Source: Desulfomonile tiedjei
GTDB taxonomy: Bacteria > Desulfobacterota > Desulfomonilia > Desulfomonilales > Desulfomonilaceae
Assembly: GCA_016218715.1 (NCBI GenBank)
Contig: JACRDG010000048.1
Coordinates: 62,001-126,000, forward strand
DNA: 64,000 bases
Direction of reading: 5' to 3'
Below the pieces are notes generated by a model. That model ran no database searches. It saw only the letters and a list, made by a program, of their open reading frames with translations, and was not told the DNA's origin. A program made the position numbers and the translations under genes. Shown piece after piece: positions 26,491 through 35,029 of the stretch (position 1 is its first letter; each line of letters begins with the position of its first letter).

Positions 26491-27317
26491 CCACTTCTGT
26501 CAAACCCGATCGAGATCATCTCCCATTCCATGAGCCCACGAACCCAGCGCTGGTGGACTCGCACGCTCACCTCGAACTGGAACCTCTGTGCGATAATCCC
26601 GGTTCCGTAGTGGCCCGTGCGGCCGCAGTGGGGGTCGTGGCCGTCGTGACGGTGGGGATCGATCTGGAAGACGCTCAGAGAGCCCTCGGCATAGCCGACC
26701 GATTCGAAAGCGTCTTTGCGTGTGTCGGATTCCATCCTCACAACGCGAAGGATTGCGACAGCGGAACTCTCGAGGCAATGCAGCGCTTGGCCGGGCATCC
26801 GAAGGTCAAAGGATACGGCGAGATCGGGCTTGATTTCTTTCGCAACCGTTCCCCGCGCGATCGGCAGCTGGCAGCTTTCGTAGATCAGCTTTCCCTCGCG
26901 CAAGCGCTCGGCAAGCCGGTGGTGATCCACCTGAGGGACGCGTACGACGAGGGGCTGCGCATGCTCGAGCGAGCGGCTCCATTCCCCGCGGGCGGCGTCA
27001 TTCACTGTTTCTCCGGGGACCGCGATGATGCGCAACGTGCTTTGGACCTCGGCTTCCATATCTCGATTCCAGGCACGGTCACGTACAAGAAGAACGACCT
27101 GCTGCGGGGCATCGTGAGAACACTGCCCGACGACAGAATTCTCCTGGAGACCGACGCCCCGTTTCTCCCTCCCGAACCTTTCCGAGGAAAGGACAACGAA
27201 CCCGCGTACATCGTTCACACTGCCCGAAAGGTCGCCGAGGTTCGACAGGTCTCTCTGGAACGGATCGCACAGATCACCACCACCAATGCCAAGAAGCTGT
27301 TCGGCCTGCCGATTTAG
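26487..27317 (+). CDS. tatD: TatD-family metal-dependent DNase
   Basis: TatD proteins are TIM-barrel metal nucleases active on DNA ends and D-aminoacyl substrates. Metal-binding motifs are present in order: VDSHAHLE, GEIGLDFFR, VIHLRDA, HCFSGD and LETDAPFLPP. The 276 residues include about 22 extra N-terminal residues if the TTG at 26487, overlapping the previous stop, is used. The GTG at 26553 directly before DSHAH is the alternative. The C-terminus (TTNAKKLFGL) is typical. Confidence 0.92.
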   Translation: MTTSVKPDRDHLPFHEPTNPALVDSHAHLELEPLCDNPGSVVARAAAVGVVAVVTVGIDLEDAQRALGIADRFESVFACVGFHPHNAKDCDSGTLEAMQRLAGHPKVKGYGEIGLDFFRNRSPRDRQLAAFVDQLSLAQALGKPVVIHLRDAYDEGLRMLERAAPFPAGGVIHCFSGDRDDAQRALDLGFHISIPGTVTYKKNDLLRGIVRTLPDDRILLETDAPFLPPEPFRGKDNEPAYIVHTARKVAEVRQVSLERIAQITTTNAKKLFGLPI

Positions 27318-27375
27318 GCCGATTCGCAATCCAGAGAGTAATTCTGGGGGGAACGTCTTTGAAAGCGAATTGGTA

Positions 27376-28026
27376 CTATTCCTTGCGATGCTTGCCTCGA
27401 AGCTGCCTCGCCCGCTCCTGTAGATCCACCACCCGATCTGTTTCGTCCACGATCTGACGGCCGAGAACCGTCTCGGTCAAATCCTCCAGCGCGACCAGCC
27501 CAGCGACGACGCCGTATTCGTCCACCACTACCGCTATGTGCCGGCGTTGCTTCAGGAAACTGGTGAGCAGCGCCAGCTAGTCGCGGGTCTCGGGGACGAA
27601 TGAGATGGGCTTACCCAGGTCCCTGATGGGGGTTTCGGGATTACTGAGCGTCTTTACGGAGAATAGGTCGTGGATGATGATGTACCCGACGATGTTCTCT
27701 CGATCCCCCTCGTAGATCGGAATGCGGGTGAAGCCTTTCTCGTCCACCGCCTTGATGGCTTCACTCACGGTCAGGTTTGCGTCCAGCGAAAAAACGACCA
27801 CCCGCGGGGTCATGATTTCCCGAACCAGACGGTTTTCCAGGTTTATGATGTTGTGCACCAACAGGCTCTCGTCATGACTGATTTCCCCCACCATGGCGCC
27901 GATGCGTACGCTCGCGAGGATCTCCTCTTCGGTGATGAGAGTCGCCTTGTGGCGCCGAGCGGCAATGCTCGCTTGACAGGAGGGAGGGACTATAGCAATA
28001 TTGGCGCATCCCAGCGAGCAAACCAA
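27376..28026 (-). pseudogene. Truncated CBS-pair/HlyC-like protein with internal TAG
   Basis: The reading frame encodes the cytoplasmic part of a CNNM/HlyC-CorC protein: TEEEILASVRIGAMVGEIS, CBS1 with VREIMTPRVVVFSLDAN and GFTRIPIYEGDRENIVG, then SFVPETRD followed by TAG at 27574-27576. The same frame resumes with [20 protein letters not shown] and [13 protein letters not shown], completing CBS2, and ends at 27376. The DUF21 membrane domain is missing upstream and the CorC domain is missing downstream. A stop in a non-conserved position plus loss of both ends indicates decay. Nothing suggests pyrrolysine. Confidence 0.8.
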
Positions 28027-28234
28027 GGTTTATAGCCACAGACGCTTTGGGATACCCTGGGGACGGCCTGGAGGGGAGGTCTCGGCCCTGTACTTCTCGG
28101 TCGATGAGAGGTCCCCTCGATCGTATCAAGCACGCCAACTGCCTCTGAAAAGGCTCTGAGCCTTCGGTCGGTTTCGATGTTTGCCGGTCGGCCCGACAAA
28201 GCGAAAGACCGCCCGAACGATCGATGAGAGCCAC

Positions 28235-30199
28235 GTGAAAAAAAAGACCACTGCTATCGGAATAGGCTTTTCCGTCCTCTGGTGCATCATCGCCGCGGTG
28301 ATCGTCTATAAAGTTCCCAATCTTTGCGAGACCCTCAATTTCAGGATCTACGACTGGAAGCTCCGCGTTGCCGGCCATGCTGAACCGAATCCTCTCATCG
28401 TTCATGTGGACGTCGATGACAAGGCGATCCACAAGTACCAGAAGGAATACGGGCAATGGCCGTGGGATCGATCCCTGAGCGCCAAGGTCGTCGAACGCCT
28501 TTCAGCCTTGGGCGCCAAGACTATCGTCTTCGACGTGCTGTACTCGACTCCGGGAAGGAGCGAGCAGGGAGATCAGGCCTTGTTCCAGGCCATAAAGGCT
28601 GCGGGCAACGTGGTCTCCCCGACTGCGGTCAAAACCACCTACGACGTCACCCGAATGCTTCCACCTTACAAGGAAGACAATCGCGGACACATACTGTACG
28701 ACAGGGCATGGGAGCTGCGAGTTCCGGATAGATTCCATCTTCCCCGCGTGGTCGAGTTGCAGAACCGCCTCCTGCCTCTCCCGGGGATCATCCGCGACTC
28801 GAGAAGCCTGGGGCACATCAAGGGAACTCCAGACTGGGACGGGGTATACCGGCGACTGCCGCTGTTGGTTCGCATTGAAGATCGTTGCGTCCCGTGCCTC
28901 AGTCTCGCAGCCCTGCAAGTGTATTGGAATCTGGAACCTTCGCAAATCACGCTCACCAACAAGGACTCGGTAGAGATCCAACACGACGGTAAGACCGTGA
29001 GGATCCCCGTGGACTCCCACGGGGCCATGCTGGTCCGATGGGGACCTATATGGGAGAGCTTCGAGAATTATTCCGTACTGGATATTTTGAGCGAGACACC
29101 CGATGAGGCACGCCAATCGCGGTACAAGAACAAGATTGTCGTGATCGGATTCACGGCAACGGGAAGTACGGATCTCGGGGTTACCCCGATAGAGGCGTCG
29201 AGTCCCTTGAGCAGGATCCATTCCCACACGCTGAATACGATCTTGAGGCAGAGCTTCATCACGGACGTTCCGTCGTTTCCCATACCACTTATTCTGTCTG
29301 TTATCGTGACCATCGCCTTCAGCGTTGTCGCGATGCGATTCCGTCTGCAAATCGGCGCTGTGACTTTCCTCGCGATACTCGTCCTCGGGTTCGCCGCGGT
29401 ATTTCTCGCTTTTAGCCAGGGGGCTTACGAAGTGGGAACCGGTGAATGGCTGATCGTCTTCCTTCCCCCGGCCGTGGTGTGCCTTGCCATCCGCGGCGGG
29501 TCTATCGAATTGCGTGCTGCTCGCGTTTCCCGCACCATGGAGCGGTACATCGACCGTGACGTCCTCGACAAGATCCTCCTGAGTGGCGCGAAACTGGATA
29601 TTACAGCCAAGAGGACCGAACTGACCGTGGTCTTCGTCGATATACAAGGCTTCTCGAAGGTTTCGGAGACGATGTCCGTCGAATACGTTCACCGTTTCTT
29701 GAACGACTTTTTCCAACGCATGACCCGAATCGTCTTCGACCACCACGGCACGGTCGACAAGTTCCTCGGAGACGGCCTGCTGGCGTTCTTTGGGGACCCG
29801 ATCCCGCTGGAGAATCACGCGGAGTCCGCAGTGAGGGCTGCCCTCGATATGCAGCGGGAGATGGCGGAACTCAATGCAGAGTGGTCCGTGGCAGGTATCA
29901 GCGAAACGAAGGGCGGTCTCCTCGTTCGCATTGGCATCAAGACCGGCGTGGTGATCGTAGGCAATCTGGGGTCTGCGCGACGGGTCGAATATACGGTGGT
30001 GGGCTCGACCGTGAATATCGCCAGCCGGCTCCAGTCCATAGCGCCTCCGGGCGGCATCATCCTGTGCGCGCGTACCCGGGCAATGATACGAGGAAATATC
30101 GACTGTGACGGACCGGATCTGGTTCGGGTAAAGGGAATTGACCGCGATATTGAGGTATACCGCATCTATTCCGAGGCGATCCAGGCAACGAAAATCTAG
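28235..30199 (+). CDS. CHASE2-domain class III adenylate cyclase
   Basis: 654 residues from GTG 28235, with a longer open frame upstream. An N-terminal membrane helix is followed by an extracytoplasmic CHASE2 domain (VDVDDKAIHKYQKEYGQWPWDR; IVFDVLYSTPG), then three membrane helices (about 365-435) and a cyclase domain. The metal-binding aspartates lie in VVFVDIQGFSK and DKFLGDGLLAFFG. DKFLGD carries the adenine-selecting Lys, and VEYTVVGSTVNIASRL has the matching Thr and the transition-state Asn, so the product is probably cAMP. CHASE2 ligands are unknown. A cyclic-nucleotide-binding fusion protein is encoded at 52548. Confidence 0.9.
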   Translation: MKKKTTAIGIGFSVLWCIIAAVIVYKVPNLCETLNFRIYDWKLRVAGHAEPNPLIVHVDVDDKAIHKYQKEYGQWPWDRSLSAKVVERLSALGAKTIVFDVLYSTPGRSEQGDQALFQAIKAAGNVVSPTAVKTTYDVTRMLPPYKEDNRGHILYDRAWELRVPDRFHLPRVVELQNRLLPLPGIIRDSRSLGHIKGTPDWDGVYRRLPLLVRIEDRCVPCLSLAALQVYWNLEPSQITLTNKDSVEIQHDGKTVRIPVDSHGAMLVRWGPIWESFENYSVLDILSETPDEARQSRYKNKIVVIGFTATGSTDLGVTPIEASSPLSRIHSHTLNTILRQSFITDVPSFPIPLILSVIVTIAFSVVAMRFRLQIGAVTFLAILVLGFAAVFLAFSQGAYEVGTGEWLIVFLPPAVVCLAIRGGSIELRAARVSRTMERYIDRDVLDKILLSGAKLDITAKRTELTVVFVDIQGFSKVSETMSVEYVHRFLNDFFQRMTRIVFDHHGTVDKFLGDGLLAFFGDPIPLENHAESAVRAALDMQREMAELNAEWSVAGISETKGGLLVRIGIKTGVVIVGNLGSARRVEYTVVGSTVNIASRLQSIAPPGGIILCARTRAMIRGNIDCDGPDLVRVKGIDRDIEVYRIYSEAIQATKI

Positions 30200-30438
30200 A
30201 TGCGCACGGGCCGGGTTCTCGGGTTGCAGGTCGTTAACCAGTCGCCGGTCCAGACGATCGAAACGCGCGGTATAGGACCAGTTCGAATGGGTCCTGCAGT
30301 AACCCCATGATGTCGAATGGCACCTTGACTTCACGGCGAAGCTCTTGTACGCTTACCGACTATGTACCATCAGGAAAGCACCCGATACGGCCGCCAGCGC
30401 AAGAGTCGGGTCGGTATAATTTTTCACCGGAGTGGCGG

Positions 30439-31569
30439 ATGGTCGATATTATTAACGGCAAGAAGATCAGGGCCCTGGTGGTAGACGATTCTGTCTTAAT
30501 GGGCATTCAGATTACCAAAATCCTCAGTTCCGACGAGCGTATTGAAGTGGTGGGGCGAGCCAAGGACGGCTTCGAGGCGGTCGAAATGGTCGAAAGACTC
30601 GACCCGGATGTCGTCACGTTGGACGTGGAAATGCCGCGAATGGACGGCATGACGGCACTGAAGCACATAATGGTCCGTCATCCCGTGCCGGTCATCATGG
30701 TCAGTTCGCTTACCAGAGAAGGGAGTCGCGCCACGTTCGACGCACTGCGGTTCGGTGCACTCGACGTGGTGGCCAAACCGTCCCGCCGAGAGACGGAAAG
30801 CCTCGAAGCCCAAGCCGAAGACATCATCATCAGGGTGAGGCAAGCAGCCGCGATCGGAACGAATCGGGCGCGATACAGAAGAAAACCCGTGCGGACCATT
30901 GCCTGGAAGGGGAACAAGGCAGGTCCTCCCGACGGAGCCACCCGTTTTGTCGGAATTGCAGTAGGTGGTGGCGGGTATTCGTCTCTCCTGCAGCTCATAC
31001 CCAGCTTACGGGCCGATTTCCCTCATGTCCTGGTGGCAATGCTCCAGGTTTCCGACCGGTTTATCGACCCGTTGGTGTCCTACCTGGAAGGATGCAGCGC
31101 GGTTCCCGTGAGGAGCGTCCGGAACGTCGGGCACGTCGAACGGGGCCACTGCTATGTCTGCTGCGCCCATGACGCCACGACGTTGGCTCGTGACGCGTCC
31201 GGTAATGTCAAGTTCGAGAAGGCCCCCGCATCCGGGGACGAATTCCGGGATGGAGCCATCGACGCCATGTTCACCTCGTTAGCCCATACCGCGGGAAGGC
31301 GCGCGGTGGGGATCGTGATGTCCGGATCGGGTCGGGCAGGTGCCGAAGGGATGGCCGCAATCAGACGCGCGGGAGGTGTTGCACTGGTGCAGTCCCTCGC
31401 GACGTGCATGAACCCTTCCATGCCCCGATCGATACTCCTCAAGGGAGCGGTGGATAAAGTGGTCGCCGACTACCTGCTCGCAGATTACCTCATGGGCCTC
31501 AACCACGCTCGTGCCGCCTCCGGAGAGAACACGAACCCGATCGGAAAAACAGCGACCGGCAAAGGCTGA
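30439..31569 (+). CDS. CheB-like receiver/methylesterase with missing catalytic triad
   Basis: 376 residues. Residues about 8-125 are a receiver domain (ALVVDDSVLM; phospho-acceptor in VVTLDVEMPRMDGM; VAKPSRR) and the rest a CheB methylesterase fold. In active CheB the triad is Ser in G-A-S-T-G-G, His in Q-H-M, and Asp in G-M-G-x-D-G. Here the places read GIAVGGGG, MLQVSDRF and SGSGRAGAEG, so all three catalytic residues are replaced. It is therefore predicted not to be a methylesterase and may be a phosphorylation-controlled binding protein. The ATG at 30439 follows GGAGTGG. No other che genes are nearby. Confidence 0.8.
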   Translation: MVDIINGKKIRALVVDDSVLMGIQITKILSSDERIEVVGRAKDGFEAVEMVERLDPDVVTLDVEMPRMDGMTALKHIMVRHPVPVIMVSSLTREGSRATFDALRFGALDVVAKPSRRETESLEAQAEDIIIRVRQAAAIGTNRARYRRKPVRTIAWKGNKAGPPDGATRFVGIAVGGGGYSSLLQLIPSLRADFPHVLVAMLQVSDRFIDPLVSYLEGCSAVPVRSVRNVGHVERGHCYVCCAHDATTLARDASGNVKFEKAPASGDEFRDGAIDAMFTSLAHTAGRRAVGIVMSGSGRAGAEGMAAIRRAGGVALVQSLATCMNPSMPRSILLKGAVDKVVADYLLADYLMGLNHARAASGENTNPIGKTATGKG

Positions 31570-31809
31570 TCCGAGAATTCATCGGGTGCCGAAGGATCGG
31601 TACTCCAATTCATTCGTTCGACACGCTCTTTGTACCGCCTGTTCCAGACACCGGACAGCATCAACAATGTTCGATGGGATGGTGCCCGGCCTGAAGATTT
31701 CGGAACTATTGTCGTAATTTCCAAAACTGATATCCTATAAGGGGCACGGCTTGGGGGGAGGAGCGGGGACCGGACACGTCATTCCCGGTTTCGGAGGAGG
31801 TTTCCGGAC

Positions 31810-32277
31810 ATGTTACCGAAGAACATCCTCTTCTGCACGGACTTCTCGGAGAACTCTCAGTTGGCTCAACAGTACGCCATGGACTTCTCCGCAGCCCTTA
31901 CCAGCCAATTGACGATTATCCACGTGATCGACTCCTCTCTCCTCGGGTACTCGTCCCTCGGTGAGAGGATCCCCGCCGAAGTGCGCAATCTATTGGAAGA
32001 GATTCATGAGTCGGTTGGCAAAGCACTGGACATTATAGCCGCGGACTGTGCGCAGCATGCCCCCGAGGTATTCGTCAGCTCACGCATGGGCAAACCCGGC
32101 CCGGAGATTCTCAGGGCCTCCAAAGAACTTTCCTCGGACCTGATCGTCATGGGTACCCACGGGCGGACCGGACTGCAGCACCTGCTCCTGGGGAGTACCG
32201 CAGCAAGGGTGCTGCGAGAGGCCGACTGCCCGGTGCTCATCGTGAGATCCTCACCCCAGCCCGCGGCCGGCGAATAG
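31810..32277 (+). CDS. Universal stress protein (UspA family)
   Basis: A single-domain 155-residue UspA protein. It starts MLPKNILFCTDFSENSQLA and carries the nucleotide-binding pattern GTHGRTGLQHLLLGSTAARVL followed by CPVLIVRSS, which indicates an ATP-binding member. GGAGGAGG precedes the ATG. The 240-base gap upstream may carry a weak promoter (TTGTCG, 16 bases, TATCCT at 31709-31736). These proteins accumulate under energy or redox stress. Confidence 0.92.
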   Translation: MLPKNILFCTDFSENSQLAQQYAMDFSAALTSQLTIIHVIDSSLLGYSSLGERIPAEVRNLLEEIHESVGKALDIIAADCAQHAPEVFVSSRMGKPGPEILRASKELSSDLIVMGTHGRTGLQHLLLGSTAARVLREADCPVLIVRSSPQPAAGE

Positions 32278-32362
32278 GGAGTTGCAGCCCCGCTTATAGG
32301 CGTACGCCAGAAGTCCATTCTTTTTCGACATGCCCTTCGCTATCAGGGATCATGGTTTCGGA

Positions 32363-32385
32363 GGGACCGGCATCTTGCCGGTCAT
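32363..32385. repeat. Dispersed short repeat with internal inverted repeat
   Basis: GACCGG-catcttg-CCGGTC (32365-32383) is a hairpin. The surrounding GGGACnGGCATCTTGC...GTCATT occurs again at 59023-59045, where a further inverted copy follows. The 352-base gap 32278-32629 contains this repeat and no gene that I can support. Confidence 0.5.
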
Positions 32386-32629
32386 TCATGAACAGACAGG
32401 AAGTTCGTCCCACCAATTAGTGGTCGGGTTTGCCACGTCTCCTGGACACGAGGATCAGCCTTGGTAGGGTGTGCTGAGCGAAGCGAAGCGAACCGCACCG
32501 TTCGGGGTTTTCCGTACGGGCAGGGCAATCCCTGCTCCTCCATCTGATCCGCGGACCATGGGAAGCAGTTTCACGTCTCTCGATACGACACCGAATTTGT
32601 ACGAGGATGCAATCAAGTGAAGGGAGTTG

Positions 32630-33169
32630 TTACTTCACCACTTTCAGCATCTGCTTGAACTTGTCCCCTTCCGCCGCGCCGAGCATCTCGAAGAGGGCCA
32701 TTTCCACACTGGTAATGCCCGCGCCCAGTTGCCGGCACTTTTCGAGCCCCAGATTCCGATTCGCCGGCGTTCGTGAAGAGACGCAGTCAGCCAGAACCTG
32801 GACCTCGAAGCCGCGGCCCAGGAGATCCGCCACGGTCTGGTACACGCAGACGTGACTCTCGATGCCTCCGATGATGACTTGCTTGCGCCCGAGCTTTTCC
32901 ACCGCGTCCATGAACTGCGGCTCTCCGCAGCAACTGAAGCTCAATTTGGTTACCGGCTCTCCTTCGGTGAGCACTTCCCGAACCTCCGGGACGGTCGGCC
33001 CGAGACCCTGAGGATTCTGCTCGGTCCACAGGATGGGGACCCCGAGGATTTTGGCTCCCTTGGCGACTCGGACAGTGCTGTCGATGAGGGCTTCTTTCTC
33101 GTGCATCGCGGCCGAGAGTTTTTCCTGCACATCAACGAGGATGAGAACCGCGTTTTCAGGCTTCAGCAT
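32630..33169 (-). CDS. Isochorismatase-like cysteine hydrolase
   Basis: 179 residues, the typical length of a stand-alone YcaC/nicotinamidase-like hydrolase. The catalytic set is visible: Asp in VLILVDVQEKL, Lys in EPVTKLSFSC and Cys in GIESHVCVYQTVADLL. The ATG at 33169 is preferred to a longer open frame upstream, because homology starts at MLKPENAVLILVD and AGGAG precedes it. The closest functional relatives are hydrolases of unknown substrate. It lies 62 bases downstream of the small zinc-ribbon gene, in the same direction. Confidence 0.88.
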   Translation of the reverse strand: MLKPENAVLILVDVQEKLSAAMHEKEALIDSTVRVAKGAKILGVPILWTEQNPQGLGPTVPEVREVLTEGEPVTKLSFSCCGEPQFMDAVEKLGRKQVIIGGIESHVCVYQTVADLLGRGFEVQVLADCVSSRTPANRNLGLEKCRQLGAGITSVEMALFEMLGAAEGDKFKQMLKVVK

Positions 33170-33231
33170 GGGAATCGCTCCTGGAAGGTGGTGGGGTCTC
33201 GACGCCCCACGGGTGAGGATTGGCCGGAAGG

Positions 33232-33510
33232 TTACGGGTGATCGCCACGGACGAGCCTGTCCATGACGATTCTCTTCCCTTTGGAACCCAGTTTCAGCAC
33301 GGCCAGGCCTCCGCACTTCGGGCATTGCTTGGCGCGAGGGGTCCCTTCGAGGTGGAGCAATTTCTGGATGCGTTGATAGTCGGTCCTGATGAGCGTCGTG
33401 CCGCAAAAAGGGCACTCGATGAGAATACGATCTTCGTAGAAGGCCATTTCTGCGCGTTTGACCTTCTTCGCGTCCGCCTGGATCTCTTGCGGGGCTCCAT
33501 TGTCCGGCAT
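33232..33510 (-). CDS. Small zinc-ribbon protein
   Basis: 92 residues with two zinc knuckles, CPFCG and CPKCGG, separated by 28 residues (YQRIQKLLHLEGTPRAKQ between them). This is a classic four-cysteine zinc ribbon with basic flanks. It lies just after the terminator of the hdr operon and before the isochorismatase-like gene. No family is recognised, and nucleic-acid or protein binding are both possible. Confidence 0.6.
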   Translation of the reverse strand: MPDNGAPQEIQADAKKVKRAEMAFYEDRILIECPFCGTTLIRTDYQRIQKLLHLEGTPRAKQCPKCGGLAVLKLGSKGKRIVMDRLVRGDHP

Positions 33511-33540
33511 GACACAAGCCCTCTAACGAGAGGTTCTTGG

Positions 33541-33593
33541 AGAGTAATCTGGGGAGAAACCTTCTTTCATAAAGGTTCTCCCCAGATTACTCT
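33541..33593. terminator. Long inverted repeat ending the hdr operon
   Basis: AGAGTAATCTGGGGAGAA pairs perfectly with TTCTCCCCAGATTACTCT, with further pairing of ACCTT and AAGGT after a one-base bulge around a short CTTTCAT loop. Placed directly after the last gene of the leftward Hdr/FlpD operon, it would strongly stop or stabilise the transcript. Confidence 0.75.
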
Positions 33594-33610
33594 TTGCAAG
33601 CACCTCGGAA

Positions 33611-34435
33611 TTAATCGTTGGCAGACGTGTGGCCGGGGTCGGGGCCAAGGAAGTTCAACGGCGACTTCCCCTCGCCCGGTTCGCCGGTCACGTAGCCGAA
33701 TTCTTCCTTGATGATTTCAGCTACTTTCTTGTACAGAGTCCTGAGTGGTATGTCGGCCGGGCAGACTTCGGTGCACAGGTTGCAATCGATGCACCTGCCT
33801 GCCATGTGAGCAGCCCGCGTCAGGTGAAAAATCGGGTTCTCAGGGGGAAGATCGCCGGTGCGGATGAGTGCATCCTCTTCCAGGCTGCACACATTGCAAA
33901 AGCAGACCGGGCAGACGTCTCTGCACCCGTAACACTTGATGCAGCGGTCGAATTCCCGCTTCCAGTAGTCCAATCTCCCGGAGAGGTCCATGGCCGCGAT
34001 CGCGTCCACGCTCTCGTTGGCAACCGGCTCAGCCTTTTCGCCCGCGACGAAGTCGTCGGTGAAAGGCTTGCGGCACTCATGCTTGCGGGCAAGTTCCGCA
34101 GGGCAGGCAATCCCGACTCTGACGATGCGATCGGTCCACAGGGCCTGATTCCATCGTATCAGCTCGTTGAGGGCTCTCTCGTCGCAGCCGCGCAGCAGCA
34201 CCCCGAAGGTCGCATCCGGGTACGCGCTCACCGCGGTCTGGGCGATTCTGGCCAGCGGATACCGTGCGTCCCCTGGTTCCTGGTGGTCGCCGATGCAGAA
34301 CCCGTTGTCGAGATCGCCGGCAGTTTCGTACAGGTATGGGAAGATGCTCCCGCCAACGTCCTTCAATCCGACGAATGCGGCGATCTTCCCCTCTTCGAAA
34401 AGTTTCTTCACATGTTCTCTTACTTGTTCGATCAT
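33611..34435 (-). CDS. 4Fe-4S ferredoxin with F420-hydrogenase-beta-like N-terminus
   Basis: 274 residues. The N-terminal part (KIAAFVGLKDVGG ... GVLLRGCDERALNELI ... IVRVGIACP) resembles the N-terminal region of FrhB/FdhB-type electron-input subunits. The C-terminal part has two clusters, CIKCYGCRDVCPVCFC and CIDCNLCTEVCP. The gene ends the Hdr/FlpD operon, 75 bases after mvhD. It could bring in electrons from an external donor (formate dehydrogenase, hydrogenase or ferredoxin), since no hydrogenase or formate dehydrogenase catalytic subunit is encoded in the window. Confidence 0.75.
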   Translation of the reverse strand: MIEQVREHVKKLFEEGKIAAFVGLKDVGGSIFPYLYETAGDLDNGFCIGDHQEPGDARYPLARIAQTAVSAYPDATFGVLLRGCDERALNELIRWNQALWTDRIVRVGIACPAELARKHECRKPFTDDFVAGEKAEPVANESVDAIAAMDLSGRLDYWKREFDRCIKCYGCRDVCPVCFCNVCSLEEDALIRTGDLPPENPIFHLTRAAHMAGRCIDCNLCTEVCPADIPLRTLYKKVAEIIKEEFGYVTGEPGEGKSPLNFLGPDPGHTSAND

Positions 34436-34510
34436 TTCAAAATCCGCTCGTCCGGGTATCCCGATCTACGCTGAGATTCTGCGTCCGATTCAGCGCGTGG
34501 ACCGAGGTCG

Positions 34511-34957
34511 TCATGATTCCTGAGTCTGGACGGACCCACTGGTTTTGCGCAGGGGTGAAGGCCCCAAGGCACGAATCTTGTCCACAAATTCCGTCACCAC
34601 GTGCGCGAAGCGAGGCCCTTCCGCCGCGGAAACCCACTTGAGCGCAAGGCGCTCGGGATCGATCCCCGAGAACTCCAGAAGTTTCTTCAGGAACGCCATC
34701 CTCTTGACCGTCATGTAATTACCGTACAGGTAATGGCAGTCGCCGATGTGTCACCCACCCACAAAGACGCCGTCAGCCCCTTTCTGAAAGGCCTTCAGAA
34801 TCTGATGGGGACCGACGGTCGCGGAGCAGAGGGTCCGGACCGCACGCAAATTGGGCGGATATTGCAGACGACTGACACCGGCCAGGTCCGCACCCGCGTA
34901 CGCACACCAGTTGCAGAGGAATCCGACCACGGTCGGTTCAAACTGTTCGCTGGACAT
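34511..34957 (-). CDS. mvhD: MvhD/FlpD electron-transfer subunit, selenoprotein (UGA at codon 69)
   Basis: The frame from ATG 34957 (GGGGAG upstream) reads [20 protein letters not shown] ... KGADGVFVGG, then TGA at 34753-34751, then HIGDCHYLYGNYMTVKRM, and ends at 34511. The MvhD/FlpD family has G-C-H-x-G-D-C-H-Y here, so UGA stands exactly at the first cysteine. A stem-loop follows at 34734-34718. Reading UGA as selenocysteine gives a normal 148-residue protein with all other cysteines intact. FlpD passes electrons from a hydrogenase or formate dehydrogenase to HdrA through a [2Fe-2S] cluster. Sec-containing MvhD is known in methanogens and deltaproteobacteria. Confidence 0.9.
34718..34734 (-). 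promoter_or_regulatory. Predicted bacterial SECIS in mvhD (copy 1)
   Basis: Starting 17 nt after the UGA, ATTACC pairs with GGTAAT around the loop TGTAC. The position of the loop (about 23-27 nt after UGA) suits SelB-dependent bacterial SECIS elements. Confidence 0.7.
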
Positions 34958-35029
34958 TATTACTCCCCGTAAGACAGGTAAATCATCACCAACCCGGACG
35001 TTGAAGGTCACACGCTATTGCCGCAGGGT

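Noticed and set aside
27574-27576. Amber codon in the CBS protein as a possible pyrrolysine
   Set aside because: Pyrrolysine is known mainly in methylamine methyltransferases. This site is not conserved as a special residue, both terminal domains are missing, and no pyl genes are seen. Decay is simpler.
28502-30334. Long minus-strand open frame opposite the adenylate cyclase
   Set aside because: Low-complexity, His/Arg/Asp-rich shadow translation. The plus-strand gene has intact catalytic motifs.
33541-33593. Terminal inverted repeat of an insertion sequence
   Set aside because: The arms are separated by only a few bases and no transposase is present. A terminator hairpin explains it.
34751-34753. 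UGA in mvhD as a nonsense mutation or sequencing error
   Set aside because: The frame is conserved on both sides, the codon matches a conserved cysteine, a hairpin follows, and a paralogue has the same UGA.
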